Assembly (NCBI GenBank): GCA_032119475.1
Contig: JAUMCA010000115.1
Span: forward strand, 1-13,657
Origin: F1-60-MAGs149 sp032119475
GTDB taxonomy: Bacteria; Actinomycetota; Thermoleophilia; Gaiellales; F1-60-MAGs149
Length of the DNA: 13,657 bases
Direction of reading: 5' to 3'
Shown: in pieces, positions 6,465 through 13,657 of the stretch
Numbering within the stretch: position 1 is the first letter of the stretch
How the letters are laid out: every line of letters starts with the position of its first letter
Notes under the pieces: generated by a model
Seen by the model: only the letters and a program-made list of their open reading frames with translations
Databases searched by the model: none
Told to the model about the DNA's origin: nothing
Position numbers and translations under genes: made by a program

Positions 6465-7930
6465 CAGAGCCGCTCCCCGAGCCCGGCCGCCTCCACGCGA
6501 TGGGTCTGGTGGAAGCCCGGCACCTCCCCGCACAGGCGCGGCGTGGGGAGGAGCTTGCCGGGATTGCAGAGCCCCGCCGGGTCGAAGGCGTCGCGCACGC
6601 GGTCGAACACCGTGAGGTCGTCGCCGGTGAACATCTTCGACATCGAGCAGACCTTCTCGCGGCCGACGCCGTGCTCGCCGGTGATCGACCCGCCGAAGTC
6701 GACGCACAGCTCGACGATGCGGATCGCGACGTCCTCGGCGCGCTCCTGCTCGCCCTCCACCTTGTTGTCGTACAGCACGAGCGGGTGGAGGTTGCCGTCC
6801 CCCGCGTGGAAGACGTTGGCGACCCGTACGCCGGCCTCGTCGGCGAGCGCCTTGATGCCGTCGAGGACCTCCGGCAGGCGCGTGCGCGGGATGACGCCGT
6901 CCTGGACGAGGTACGCCGGCGCGAGCCGGCCGACGGCGGCGAACGCGCTCTTGCGCGCGCGCCAGATCGTCATGCGCTCGCCCGGGTCCGCGGCAACGCG
7001 GACCTCGTCGGCGCCGCAGCGTGCGCAGATCGCGGTGACCGCCTCGAACTGCGAGCGCACCTCGCTGACGGGACCGTCCAGCTCGACGATCAGCGCGGCC
7101 TCGGTGTCCCAGTCGATCGGCGTCTGCGTCTTGGCCGCGTCGATCGCGAGCCGGTCCATCATCTCGACCGCCGCCGGTACGACGCCCTCGGCGATGATCG
7201 ACGAGACCGCGTCGCCGGCGCCGACCGTCGTCGGGAACATCGCGACGAGCGTCTCCACGTGCTCCGGCTTCGGCAGCAGGTTCAGCAGCGCCTCGGTGAC
7301 GATCCCCACCGTGCCCTCGCTGCCGACCACCACGCCGAGCAGGTCGAGCCCCGGCGCGTCCGGCGCCTCGCCGCCCAGCTCGACGACCGTGCCGTCGGAG
7401 AGCACCACGGTGGCCGCGAGCACGTGGTTGACGGTGAAGCCGTACTTCAGGCAGTGGGCGCCGCCGGCGTTCTCGGCGACGTTCCCGCCGATGGTGCAGA
7501 CCTGCTGGCTCGACGGATCGGGCGCGTAGTAGAGGCCGTGCGGAGCCACGAGCTCGCTGATCGCGAGGTTCGTGATGCCGGGCTGGACGCGGATGCGGCG
7601 GTTCGGCACGTCGACCTCGAGCACGCCGCGCAGGCGCGACAGCCCGATGACGATGCCATCGGCCGTCGGCAGGGCGCCGCCGGACAGCCCGGATCCGGCA
7701 CCGCGCGCCACGAAGGGCACGTCCGCCTCATGGCAGGCGCGGACGACGGCGGCGACCTCATCGGTCGAGCCGGGCAGGATCACGGCGCCCGGCACCATCC
7801 GGTGGTTCGTCAGCCCGTCGCACTCGTAGACCCGCAGCTGCGCGGGGTCCGTGATCACCCAGTCGGGGCCGACGATGGCGCGCGCGCGATCGGCGACGCC
7901 GAGCGCTTCCCGTGGTGCCGTTGCCGCCAT
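6464..7930 (-). CDS. glcD: FAD-linked 2-hydroxyacid oxidase, glycolate oxidase subunit GlcD
   Basis: This 488-residue catalytic flavoprotein belongs to the FAD-linked oxidase family that includes GlcD, D-lactate dehydrogenase and D-2-hydroxyglutarate dehydrogenase. The FAD-binding loop RGAGSGLSGG is at residues 76-85, followed by the CTIGGNVAENAGG segment. The C-terminal substrate domain shows the family motifs NVFHAGDGNLHP and GEHGVGREK, whose histidines and acidic residue bind the substrate or metal. The length is typical for GlcD. With GlcE and GlcF it should oxidise glycolate to glyoxylate, or a related D-2-hydroxyacid to its 2-oxoacid. It heads the operon, 22 bp after the 2-oxoglutarate dehydrogenase gene. 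No Shine-Dalgarno precedes the ATG, but TACCCT lies seven bases upstream. The substrate is not settled by sequence alone. Confidence 0.93.
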   Translation of the reverse strand: MAATAPREALGVADRARAIVGPDWVITDPAQLRVYECDGLTNHRMVPGAVILPGSTDEVAAVVRACHEADVPFVARGAGSGLSGGALPTADGIVIGLSRLRGVLEVDVPNRRIRVQPGITNLAISELVAPHGLYYAPDPSSQQVCTIGGNVAENAGGAHCLKYGFTVNHVLAATVVLSDGTVVELGGEAPDAPGLDLLGVVVGSEGTVGIVTEALLNLLPKPEHVETLVAMFPTTVGAGDAVSSIIAEGVVPAAVEMMDRLAIDAAKTQTPIDWDTEAALIVELDGPVSEVRSQFEAVTAICARCGADEVRVAADPGERMTIWRARKSAFAAVGRLAPAYLVQDGVIPRTRLPEVLDGIKALADEAGVRVANVFHAGDGNLHPLVLYDNKVEGEQERAEDVAIRIVELCVDFGGSITGEHGVGREKVCSMSKMFTGDDLTVFDRVRDAFDPAGLCNPGKLLPTPRLCGEVPGFHQTHRVEAAGLGERL

Positions 7931-7937
7931 GCCCGGC

Positions 7938-7943
7938 AGGGTA
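7938..7943 (-). promoter_or_regulatory. Possible leaderless promoter -10 for the glc operon
   Basis: On the minus strand, TACCCT is followed by seven bases and the glcD ATG. It lies in the 22-bp gap after the 2-oxoglutarate dehydrogenase stop. The gap has no Shine-Dalgarno, which favours a leaderless internal start. Read-through from the upstream gene is equally possible, and no strong -35 is visible. Confidence 0.35.
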
Positions 7944-7952
7944 GCGCCGTGC

Positions 7953-10670
7953 TCAGCGACCGGACAGGCCGAGTGCGTCGCGCACGAGGCGCTCCTGCTC
8001 GATCTTGTGATCCGGCGGGTAGCCCTCCGACGGGCTGGCGCGCCAGGGCCGGCCGGCGTAGCGGAGGCGGATCGACGGGGCGGCCATCTCGAGGCGGTGG
8101 CGGATCGAGCGCCAGGCGCCCATGTTCGCCGGCTCCTCCTGCACCCACACGAGCTCCTCGATGCTCGGGTAGCCGGCCAGGGTGCGCGCCAGCGTCTCCG
8201 TCGGGAACGGGTAGAGCTGCTCGAGGCGCACGACCGCGGTGCCGCTGTCCGGGGCGTAGTCGGGGTGGCGCTTGATGTCGTAGTAGACCTTGCCGGAGCA
8301 GAGGATCACGCGCGAGATGTCCTCGCGCCACTCGGTCACCGCTGCGTCGTCGATGATCTTGTCGAAGGATCCGTGCGTCAGGTCCTCGATGTTCGACGCC
8401 GCGTCCTTCAGGCGCAGCAGCGACTTGGGCGTCATCACGATCAGCGGGCGTCGCTCCGGTGCGAGCGCCTGGCGGCGCAGCATGTGGAAGCACTGCGCGG
8501 CGGTCGTCGGGTAGACGATCGTGCAGTTGTCCTCCGCGGCGAGCTTGAGGAAGCGCTCGAGCCGGGCGGAGGAGTGCTCCGGGCCGCTGCCCTCGTACGC
8601 GTGGGGGAGGAGGAGCGTCAGGCGGCACTCGTCGCCCCACTTGGTGCGGCCCGACATGACGAACTGGTCGACGATCACCTGGGCGACGTTGACGAAGTCG
8701 CCGAACTGGGCCTCCCACAGCACGAGCGCGTCGGGGCGCGTGGTCGCGTAGCCGTACTCGAAGCCGAGGCAGCCGGTCTCCGTCAGCGGCGCGTTGCGGA
8801 TCTCGAAGCCGGCGCGCGCGCCGCGGACGTGCTGGAGCGGCGCGTACTCCTCGCCGGTGACCGCGTCGTGCAGCACGGCGTGGCGATGCGCGAACGTCCC
8901 GCGCTCGGAATCCTGGCCGGTCAGGCGGATCGGCACGCCCTCCTCGAGCAGCGTGGCGTAGGCCAGTGCCTCCGCGTGGCCCCACTCGATCCCGCCGTCG
9001 GCCCCGAGCGCCTCGCGGCGGCGCTCGAGCACGGCCCGCAGCTTCTCGTTGACGGTGAAGCCCTCCGGCACCTCGAGCAGCGCCTCGGTCAGTCGCGCCA
9101 ACTGCGCGGCCGGGACGCCGGTCTCGACGTTCGTGCGCGACGGCGACGTGAAGGACGGCATCGGCTCGTCGACGGTGATGTGGCGGATCTCGTCGTGCGC
9201 CTGCTTGAGACGGCCGGCGACGCGATCGCGCATCTCGGCGACCTCGTCCTCGGTCATCACGCCGTCCCCGACGAGGCGCGTGGCGTAGACCTCGGCGACG
9301 CGCGGATGCTGGTTGATCCGCTCGTACATCATCGGCTGGGTGTAGGCCGGCTCGTCGCCCTCGTTGTGGCCCCAGCGGCGGTAGCCGATGAGGTCGATGA
9401 CGATGTCCTTCTTGAAGCGCGCCCGGTAGGCCATCGCGAGGCGGATGGCGGCGCGGCAGGCGTCGACGTCGTCGGCGTTGACGTGGATGATCGGGATGTT
9501 GTAGCCCTTGGCGATGTCCGAGCAGTGGCGGGTGGAGCGACCGTCGCCCGGATCGGTCGTGAACCCGACCTGGTTGTCGGCGATCAGGTGCAGGCTGCCG
9601 CCGACGCGGTAGCCGGGCAGGAGCTGCAGGTTCAGGGTCTCGGCGACGACGCCCTGTCCCGGGAAGGCCGCGTCGCCGTGGATCTGGATGGCGAGCGCGC
9701 GCTCCATCTCGATGGCCGTGGTGCTCGGCTTGACCCAGTCGGTCTGCAGGGCGCGCGTGCGGCCGAGGACGACCGGGTTGATGAACTCGAGGTGCGAGGG
9801 GTTCGGCAGCAGCGCCAGCCGGATCTCCCGCGTGACGCCGGGCTCGACCTCGAGCTGGCGGACGCCGAGCGCGCCGTAGTGGTACTTGACGTCGCCGGTG
9901 CCGCCGGCGGGCATCAGCGTCTCGACGTGGGTGTCCGTCTCCCCCTCGAACTCGGCGAGGATCTGCGTGTACGGCAGGCGCAGGACGTGGGCCTGCACGT
10001 TGAGGCGGCCGCGGTGCGCCATGCCGATCGTCACGTCCTCGACGCCGTCGCGCGCCGCGAGCAGCACGGCCTCGTCGAGCATCAGGATCATCGTGTCGAG
10101 GCCCTCGATGGAGAACTGCTTGGCGCCGAGGAACGTGCGCTTGAGGAACGTCTCGAGCCCCTCCACGCGCAGCAGGCGGACCAGCTGGCGGCGCTTCTCG
10201 TCGGGGGTGCCGTCGATCCAGAAGGTGCGGGACTCGATCGCCTCGCGCAGCCAGGTGCGCTCGCGGTGCGAGGTGAGGTGCTCGATCTCGTAGGCGATCG
10301 GACCGCAGTAGATCTCGCGCAGACGCGGCAGCACCTCGGCCAGCGTGGCGCCCTCGACGTACACGCGCAGCGGGGTGGCGGGCACCGCCGCCAGCGCGCG
10401 CTCATCCAGCCCGAGGAACTCCGGCTCGAGGGCGGGATCGCCCGACGGCTTGGAGCCGAGCGGGTCGAGCTCGGCAGCCAGGTGCCCGTGCGTGCGGAAC
10501 GACTTGACGAGCGACATCGCGGCGCTCATGTAGGTCAGGAGCTCGGCCGGCGTGACGTCCTCCGGCAGCGGGCCGATGGCGTCGGGCCCGTCGATGCGCG
10601 GACGCCACGTCCCGGTCACCTCGCTGGAGAGGGAATCTTCGGGCGTGGTCTTCTCGGGCGCTGCCGACAT
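7953..10670 (-). CDS. sucA: 2-oxoglutarate dehydrogenase E1 component
   Basis: This 905-residue thiamine-diphosphate enzyme decarboxylates 2-oxoglutarate in the TCA cycle and normally hands the succinyl group to E2 (SucB). Visible landmarks are FRTHGH and LDPLG (58-72), GMAHRGRLN (216-224), DVKYHYGALG (260-269), PSHLEFINPVVLGRTRA (291-307), the Mg-TPP motif HGDAAFPGQG...ADNQVGFTT (331-372), and GYRRWGHNEGDEPAYTQP. In the second transketolase-like half are GQDSERGTFAHRHAVLHD and QEEPANMGAW. It lacks the E2-like acyltransferase domain fused to the mycobacterial and corynebacterial enzymes. It also lacks the N-terminal N-x-x-W/Y-[IV]-E-x-[LM]-Y segment that docks E1 to E2; an in-frame TGA a few codons upstream rules out a longer start. 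It lies just upstream of glcD on the same strand and is divergent from the topoisomerase gene. Confidence 0.95.
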   Translation of the reverse strand: MSAAPEKTTPEDSLSSEVTGTWRPRIDGPDAIGPLPEDVTPAELLTYMSAAMSLVKSFRTHGHLAAELDPLGSKPSGDPALEPEFLGLDERALAAVPATPLRVYVEGATLAEVLPRLREIYCGPIAYEIEHLTSHRERTWLREAIESRTFWIDGTPDEKRRQLVRLLRVEGLETFLKRTFLGAKQFSIEGLDTMILMLDEAVLLAARDGVEDVTIGMAHRGRLNVQAHVLRLPYTQILAEFEGETDTHVETLMPAGGTGDVKYHYGALGVRQLEVEPGVTREIRLALLPNPSHLEFINPVVLGRTRALQTDWVKPSTTAIEMERALAIQIHGDAAFPGQGVVAETLNLQLLPGYRVGGSLHLIADNQVGFTTDPGDGRSTRHCSDIAKGYNIPIIHVNADDVDACRAAIRLAMAYRARFKKDIVIDLIGYRRWGHNEGDEPAYTQPMMYERINQHPRVAEVYATRLVGDGVMTEDEVAEMRDRVAGRLKQAHDEIRHITVDEPMPSFTSPSRTNVETGVPAAQLARLTEALLEVPEGFTVNEKLRAVLERRREALGADGGIEWGHAEALAYATLLEEGVPIRLTGQDSERGTFAHRHAVLHDAVTGEEYAPLQHVRGARAGFEIRNAPLTETGCLGFEYGYATTRPDALVLWEAQFGDFVNVAQVIVDQFVMSGRTKWGDECRLTLLLPHAYEGSGPEHSSARLERFLKLAAEDNCTIVYPTTAAQCFHMLRRQALAPERRPLIVMTPKSLLRLKDAASNIEDLTHGSFDKIIDDAAVTEWREDISRVILCSGKVYYDIKRHPDYAPDSGTAVVRLEQLYPFPTETLARTLAGYPSIEELVWVQEEPANMGAWRSIRHRLEMAAPSIRLRYAGRPWRASPSEGYPPDHKIEQERLVRDALGLSGR

Positions 10671-10696
10671 ATCGCTTACGCCGCGTCAGAACAGGG

Positions 10697-10702
10697 ATTT
10701 TA
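10697..10702 (-). promoter_or_regulatory. Probable -10 box for the sucA gene
   Basis: On the minus strand this reads TAAAAT, five of six matches to the TATAAT consensus, and it stands out in such GC-rich DNA. It lies 26 bases before the ATG, giving an untranslated leader of about 20 bases with no clear Shine-Dalgarno. The -35 side is weak (TGGGGA with a 16-bp spacer). Confidence 0.5.
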
Positions 10703-10784
10703 CCTGCCGACCGGCGTGTCCCCAGAGTAGCGCGATGCCCCCCGACCCGCGCGCGGGAACCCTCGTGCGGTTCCGTCATCGTGC

Positions 10785-10790
10785 TACCGT
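10785..10790 (+). promoter_or_regulatory. Possible -10 box for the topoisomerase gene
   Basis: TACCGT is followed by 11 bases and the ATG at 10802, so a transcript starting from it would have a leader of only about five bases. No -35 stands out. It supports ATG 10802 over the in-frame ATT/CTG-type starts further upstream. Confidence 0.35.
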
Positions 10791-10801
10791 CCGCGGCTCG
10801 A

Positions 10802-13503
10802 ATGGCGAAGCGACTCATCATCACGGAGAAGGCGAGCGTCCAGCGCGACGTCGTCGGCGCTCTGCCGGGCACGTTCACGAAGGTCGGTGACCTGTTCGAG
10901 AGCGACGAGTTCGTCGTCGGCGCGGCGTCGGGCCACCTCGTCGAGCAGCTCGAGCCGGACGAGTACGACCCGAAGTACAAGCGCTGGAAGTTCGAGGACC
11001 TGCCGATCATCCCCGAGGTCACGCGCTACGAGGCGCGCGACGAGCGGGCCATCAAGCAGTTGGCCGTCCTCCACAAGGCGATGAAGCGCAAGGACGTCGA
11101 CACGATCGTCAACGCCTGCGACGCCGGTCGCGAGGGCGAGCTCATCTTCAAGCTGATCTACCAGACGTCCGGCGTCGACAAGCCCGTCGAGCGCGCGTGG
11201 TTCTCGTCGATGACGAAGGGCGCGATCCGCGACGCCTTCGAGCACCTCCGCGACGATGCCCAGATGCAGCCGCTGGAGGCGGCGGCCCGGGCGCGCGAGA
11301 CCGCCGACTGGCTGGTCGGGTACAACGCGACGCGGGCCGCGACCGTGAAGGTCGGCTCGCCGCGCAACCCGATCCCGCTCGGCCGGGTGAAGACGCCCAC
11401 GCTGGCCCTGATCGCGCGTCGCGACGACGAGATCGCCGCGTTCGTGCCGGTGCCGTACTGGGAGGTCGTGGCGGACTTCACGAGCCAGGCCGGCGCCCCG
11501 TACGCGGGCAAGTGGCACCGGGGCACCGAGCGCAGCACGTCGACCGGCGAGGAGGCCGAGGCGATCGCCGCGGCCGTGCGCGCCGCGGCGGACGCGAAGG
11601 TCGTCCGCGTGGAGAAGAAGCCGCGCGTCGAGCAGCCGAAGCTCCTGTTCGACCTGACGCAGCTGCAGCGCGAGGCGAACTCCCAGTTCGGCTTCACGGC
11701 CAAGCGCACGCTCGCCGCGGCGCAGTCCCTCTACGACACGCACAAGCTGCTNNNNNNNNNNTGACGTACCCCCGCACGAACTCGAAGTACCTGACCAGCG
11801 ACATGATCCCGACGCTGCAGGGCATCGCCGAGCAGGTCGGCCATGCCGATCCGGCCTACGCGGCCGCCGGTCGGTACGTCGGGGGCCTGGCCGAGCTGCC
11901 GCTCGCCCGCGTCGTGGCCGACGACAAGGTCGGGGACCATCACGCGATCATCCCGACCGAGGGCACGCAGGACCTGTCCGCGCTCGGGTCCGATGAGCGC
12001 AAGGTCTACGACCTGGTCGCGCGGCGCTTCCTGGCCGCCTTCCACCCGCCGGCGCGCAAGGAGGTGACGAGCGTCGACACGGAGGCCGCCGGTCACCTCT
12101 TCCGCTCGTCCGGCACCGTCATCGTGGAGGCGGGCTTCCTCGCGGTCTACGCGACCCAGCCGCCGTCGGAGCAGAAGCCGGAGGAGGCCGAGCCGCAGGA
12201 CGGCGAGGCATCCGAGGACGCCGAGGCCGAGAAGACGCTGCTGCCGCCGCTGGCGGAGGGCGAGACCAGCGCGATCGGCGACGTCGCGGTGCTGGCCAAG
12301 GAGACGTCGCCACCGCGGCACTTCACCGAGAACTCGCTGCTCCAGGCGATGGAGACGGCCGGCAAGCTCGTCGACGAGGAGGAGCTCGCGGAGGCGATGC
12401 GCGACTCCGGGCTCGGCACGCCGGCGACGCGCGCCCAGACGATCGAGGACCTCATCGCGAACCGCTACATCGAGCGCGAGGGGCGCCAGCTGCGCGCGAC
12501 GCCGAAGGGCCTCGCCGTCATCCGGATGCTCGGCGACCACGAGCTCACGAGCCCGGCGCTCACCGGCGAGTGGGAGCACCGCCTCCAGCGCATCCAGGAG
12601 GGTGTCGAGTCGAGCGACGCGTTCATGCGCGACATCCGCGACTACACGACGAAGGTGGTCGACTGGTTCGCGGACAAGGATCGCTCGGCGATGAAGATCG
12701 AGCGGCGCGCGATCGGCCCGTGCCCCTGGTGCGACGGCGAGATCGTGGAGATGCCCGTGTCGTACTCCTGCACCTCCTACAAGTCGAAGAAGGAGCCGGG
12801 CTGCGGGTACACGATCTGGCGCCAGCAGGGCACGAAGGAGATCACGCCGGAGGAGGCGATGGAGCTCGTCGCGCAGAAGATCGACCCGGCGACGCTCGCC
12901 GCCGCGGGCGTCCGCGAGCTCGGCCCGCACCCGGAGACCGGTCTCGCCGTGACGGCGCGCATCGGCCGCTACGGGCCCTACGTCACCGAGGCGCTACCCG
13001 AGGATGCCCCGGCGAAGGCGAAGGGCCGCACCGCGTCGCTGCTCAAGTCGATGCACTTCGAGACGGTGACCCTCGACGACGCCGTGCGTCTGCTGCAGCT
13101 GCCGCGGACGCTGACGGCCTCGGACGGCGAGGAGATCGTCGTCGCGAACGGCCGCTACGGCCCGTACCTGAAGAAGGGCACGGACACCCGCTCGCTCGGC
13201 TCCGAGGAGGAGCTCTTCACGCTCACCGTCGAGCAGGCCGAGGAGATCCTCGCCAAGCCGAAGGAGCGACGTGGCCGTGCCCAGGCCGAGAGCCTGAAGG
13301 AGCTCGGCCCCGACCCCGTGTCGGGCGGCACCATCACCCTGAAGGCGGGCCGCTACGGCCCCTACGTGACCGACGGCGAGACCAACGCCTCGATCCCGCG
13401 CGACCAGACCGCCGACGACATCACCCCGGCGATCGCGGCGCAGCTGCTCGCCGAGCGCCGCGCCGCGAGCGGCGGCAAGAAGGGGCGCAAGAAGAAGGCG
13501 TAG
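10802..13503 (+). CDS. topB: Type IA DNA topoisomerase, TopB-like core with TopA-like repeat tail (spans a 10-N gap)
   Basis: About 896 residues if read through the gap; the enzyme relaxes or decatenates DNA by transient single-strand cleavage. The Toprim domain begins with LIITEKAS (Glu9) and has NACDAGREGELIF (Asp107, Glu111), with Gly109 where TopA has its second Asp. PLGRVKTPTLALIARRDDE lies at 192-210. The catalytic tyrosine is in TYPRTNSKYL just after the gap (about residue 319), followed by DHHAIIPT and GLGTPATRAQTIEDLI. An acidic insert spans about 452-476. A zinc site C-x2-C-x12-C-x10-C lies at about 637-664. Three repeats with GRYGPYV/L follow at about 718, 780 and 846, and then a lysine-rich tail. 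The frame changes across the 10 N; the LYDTHKL...TYPRTN junction fits the family with almost nothing missing, so the gene is probably intact. The start at 10802 begins the conserved Toprim strand. Confidence 0.9.
11752..11761. other. Assembly gap of 10 N
   Basis: Ten N sit inside the topoisomerase gene, directly before the catalytic-tyrosine motif. The left frame ends HKL plus CT, and the right frame starts TG then ACG TAC. Restoring the frame needs a true gap of 2 modulo 3 (for example -1, meaning a one-base contig overlap, or 2). Ten does not satisfy this, so the N run is a placeholder length and not a measured one. Confidence 0.97.
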
Positions 13504-13525
13504 GGTCCGGGTCCGTCGGGCGTGC

Positions 13526-13536
13526 AAAGGGGTCAG
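13526..13536. repeat. Truncated copy of the AAAGGGGTCAG motif
   Basis: An 11-bp AAAGGGGTCAG identical to 13547-13557 of the following repeat, 21 bp away, but without the CACACCCC and GGGGTGTG arms. It lies 22 bp after the topoisomerase stop and looks like a partial repeat unit. Confidence 0.55.
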
Positions 13537-13538
13537 CC

Positions 13539-13592
13539 CACACCCCAAAGGGGTCAGACGCGTTTGGGGTGTGCGCCCATGGCGCCCGCTGC
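13539..13592. repeat. Palindromic repeat unit 1 with 19-bp tail
   Basis: A 35-bp element (13539-13573) has 11-bp inverted arms, CACACCCCAAA and TTTGGGGTGTG, around the core GGGGTCAGACGCG (13550-13562). A 19-bp tail, CGCCCATGGCGCCCGCTGC, follows at 13574-13592. The GGGGTCAGAC core resembles the short REP-like GGGGTC-A/T-GACCCC palindromes found between genes in many bacteria. With unit 2 it could form a very strong hairpin that ends topoisomerase transcription. Confidence 0.8.
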
Positions 13593-13603
13593 CTGCGAGA
13601 TGC

Positions 13604-13657
13604 CACACCCCAAACGCGTCTGACCCCTTTGGGGTGTGCGCCCATGGCGCCCGCTGC
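13604..13657. repeat. Palindromic repeat unit 2, core reversed, with 19-bp tail
   Basis: Its 35-bp element (13604-13638) is the exact reverse complement of unit 1, so its core reads CGCGTCTGACCCC (13615-13627). Yet the 19-bp tail (13639-13657) is the same sequence in the same direction as in unit 1. The two 54-bp units are 11 bp apart, and the second runs to the end of the window, so the array may continue. Confidence 0.8.

Larger units (their letters stand above)
10671..10801. promoter_or_regulatory. Divergent promoter region, sucA and topoisomerase genes
   Basis: This 131-bp gap separates the divergent starts. It holds a TAAAAT box for the leftward gene, a TACCGT box for the rightward gene, and a small hairpin between them (GGAACC at 10756-10761 paired with GGTTCC at 10769-10774). 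The hairpin lies just upstream of the topoisomerase promoter and could be a protein-binding site. No small gene is supported here. Confidence 0.5.

Noticed and set aside
5388..8275. Long plus-strand open frames opposite glcE and glcD (5388-7529 and 6500-8275)
   Set aside because: These are shadows of the glc genes: repetitive Arg/Gly/Ala/Asp-rich translations with no motifs, while the minus strand encodes complete conserved proteins.
7851..10730. Very long plus-strand open frame (959 codons) opposite sucA and the start of glcD
   Set aside because: It is antisense to strongly conserved 2-oxoglutarate dehydrogenase sequence, has low-complexity Arg/Ala/Val/Asp-rich composition, and shows no recognisable domain. 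Long antisense frames are common in such GC-rich DNA.
11197..11763. Open frame entering the topoisomerase from 11197 in a different phase
   Set aside because: The part before the N run is an out-of-frame shadow of the Toprim half. Only the part after the gap is real, joined by the misjudged gap length.
13539..13657. Repeat pair as the start of a CRISPR array
   Set aside because: The units are 54 bp with an 11-bp spacer and a flipped core, with no cas genes in view. CRISPR repeats are shorter, all in one orientation, with longer spacers.

Overview
The window is very GC-rich and gene-dense. Genes are packed into operons joined by 1-4 bp stop/start overlaps, and several starts carry a TANNNT hexamer 6-7 bases upstream with no Shine-Dalgarno, the pattern of leaderless actinobacterial genes. 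I read it as chromosomal DNA of an actinobacterium. A deep lineage such as Thermoleophilia/Solirubrobacterales is possible, because the 2-oxoglutarate dehydrogenase E1 lacks the fused E2-like domain of Mycobacterium and Corynebacterium, but this placement is tentative. A run of 10 N shows that this is a draft assembly.

Layout. 1-253 (+) is the 3' end of an M20-family metallopeptidase. 250-2767 (-) is a three-gene ABC-2 exporter operon of the daunorubicin/DrrAB type: one ATPase and two different permeases. 2768-2990 is a divergent intergenic region with a repeated ~30-bp motif and nested inverted repeats, best read as a regulatory region. 2991-3479 (+) is a small four-helix membrane protein of unknown function. 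3476-7930 (-) is an operon for a three-subunit FAD/iron-sulfur 2-hydroxyacid dehydrogenase of the glycolate oxidase type (glcD, glcE, glcF), followed by a conserved four-helix membrane protein. 7953-10670 (-), 22 bp upstream of glcD on the same strand, is the E1 component of 2-oxoglutarate dehydrogenase. 10671-10801 is a divergent promoter region. 10802-13503 (+) is a type IA DNA topoisomerase with a TopB-like core and a TopA-like repeat tail, interrupted by the 10-N assembly gap. 13504-13657 is a noncoding tail with an unusual repeat pair.

How the parts fit. GlcDEF-type complexes oxidise glycolate, D-lactate or related D-2-hydroxyacids and pass electrons to the membrane; the small membrane protein ending that operon may belong to this step. 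The adjacent 2-oxoglutarate dehydrogenase suggests a shared role in 2-oxoacid metabolism. The exporter, the membrane proteins and the topoisomerase look functionally independent.

Most of the window is ordinary housekeeping DNA. The items worth a second look are the topoisomerase hybrid with its gap-induced apparent frameshift, the repeat pair after it whose 13-bp core lies in opposite orientations, the operator-like repeats at 2784-2890, and the shortened N-terminus of the 2-oxoglutarate dehydrogenase E1. I saw no clear sign of a wholly new system.
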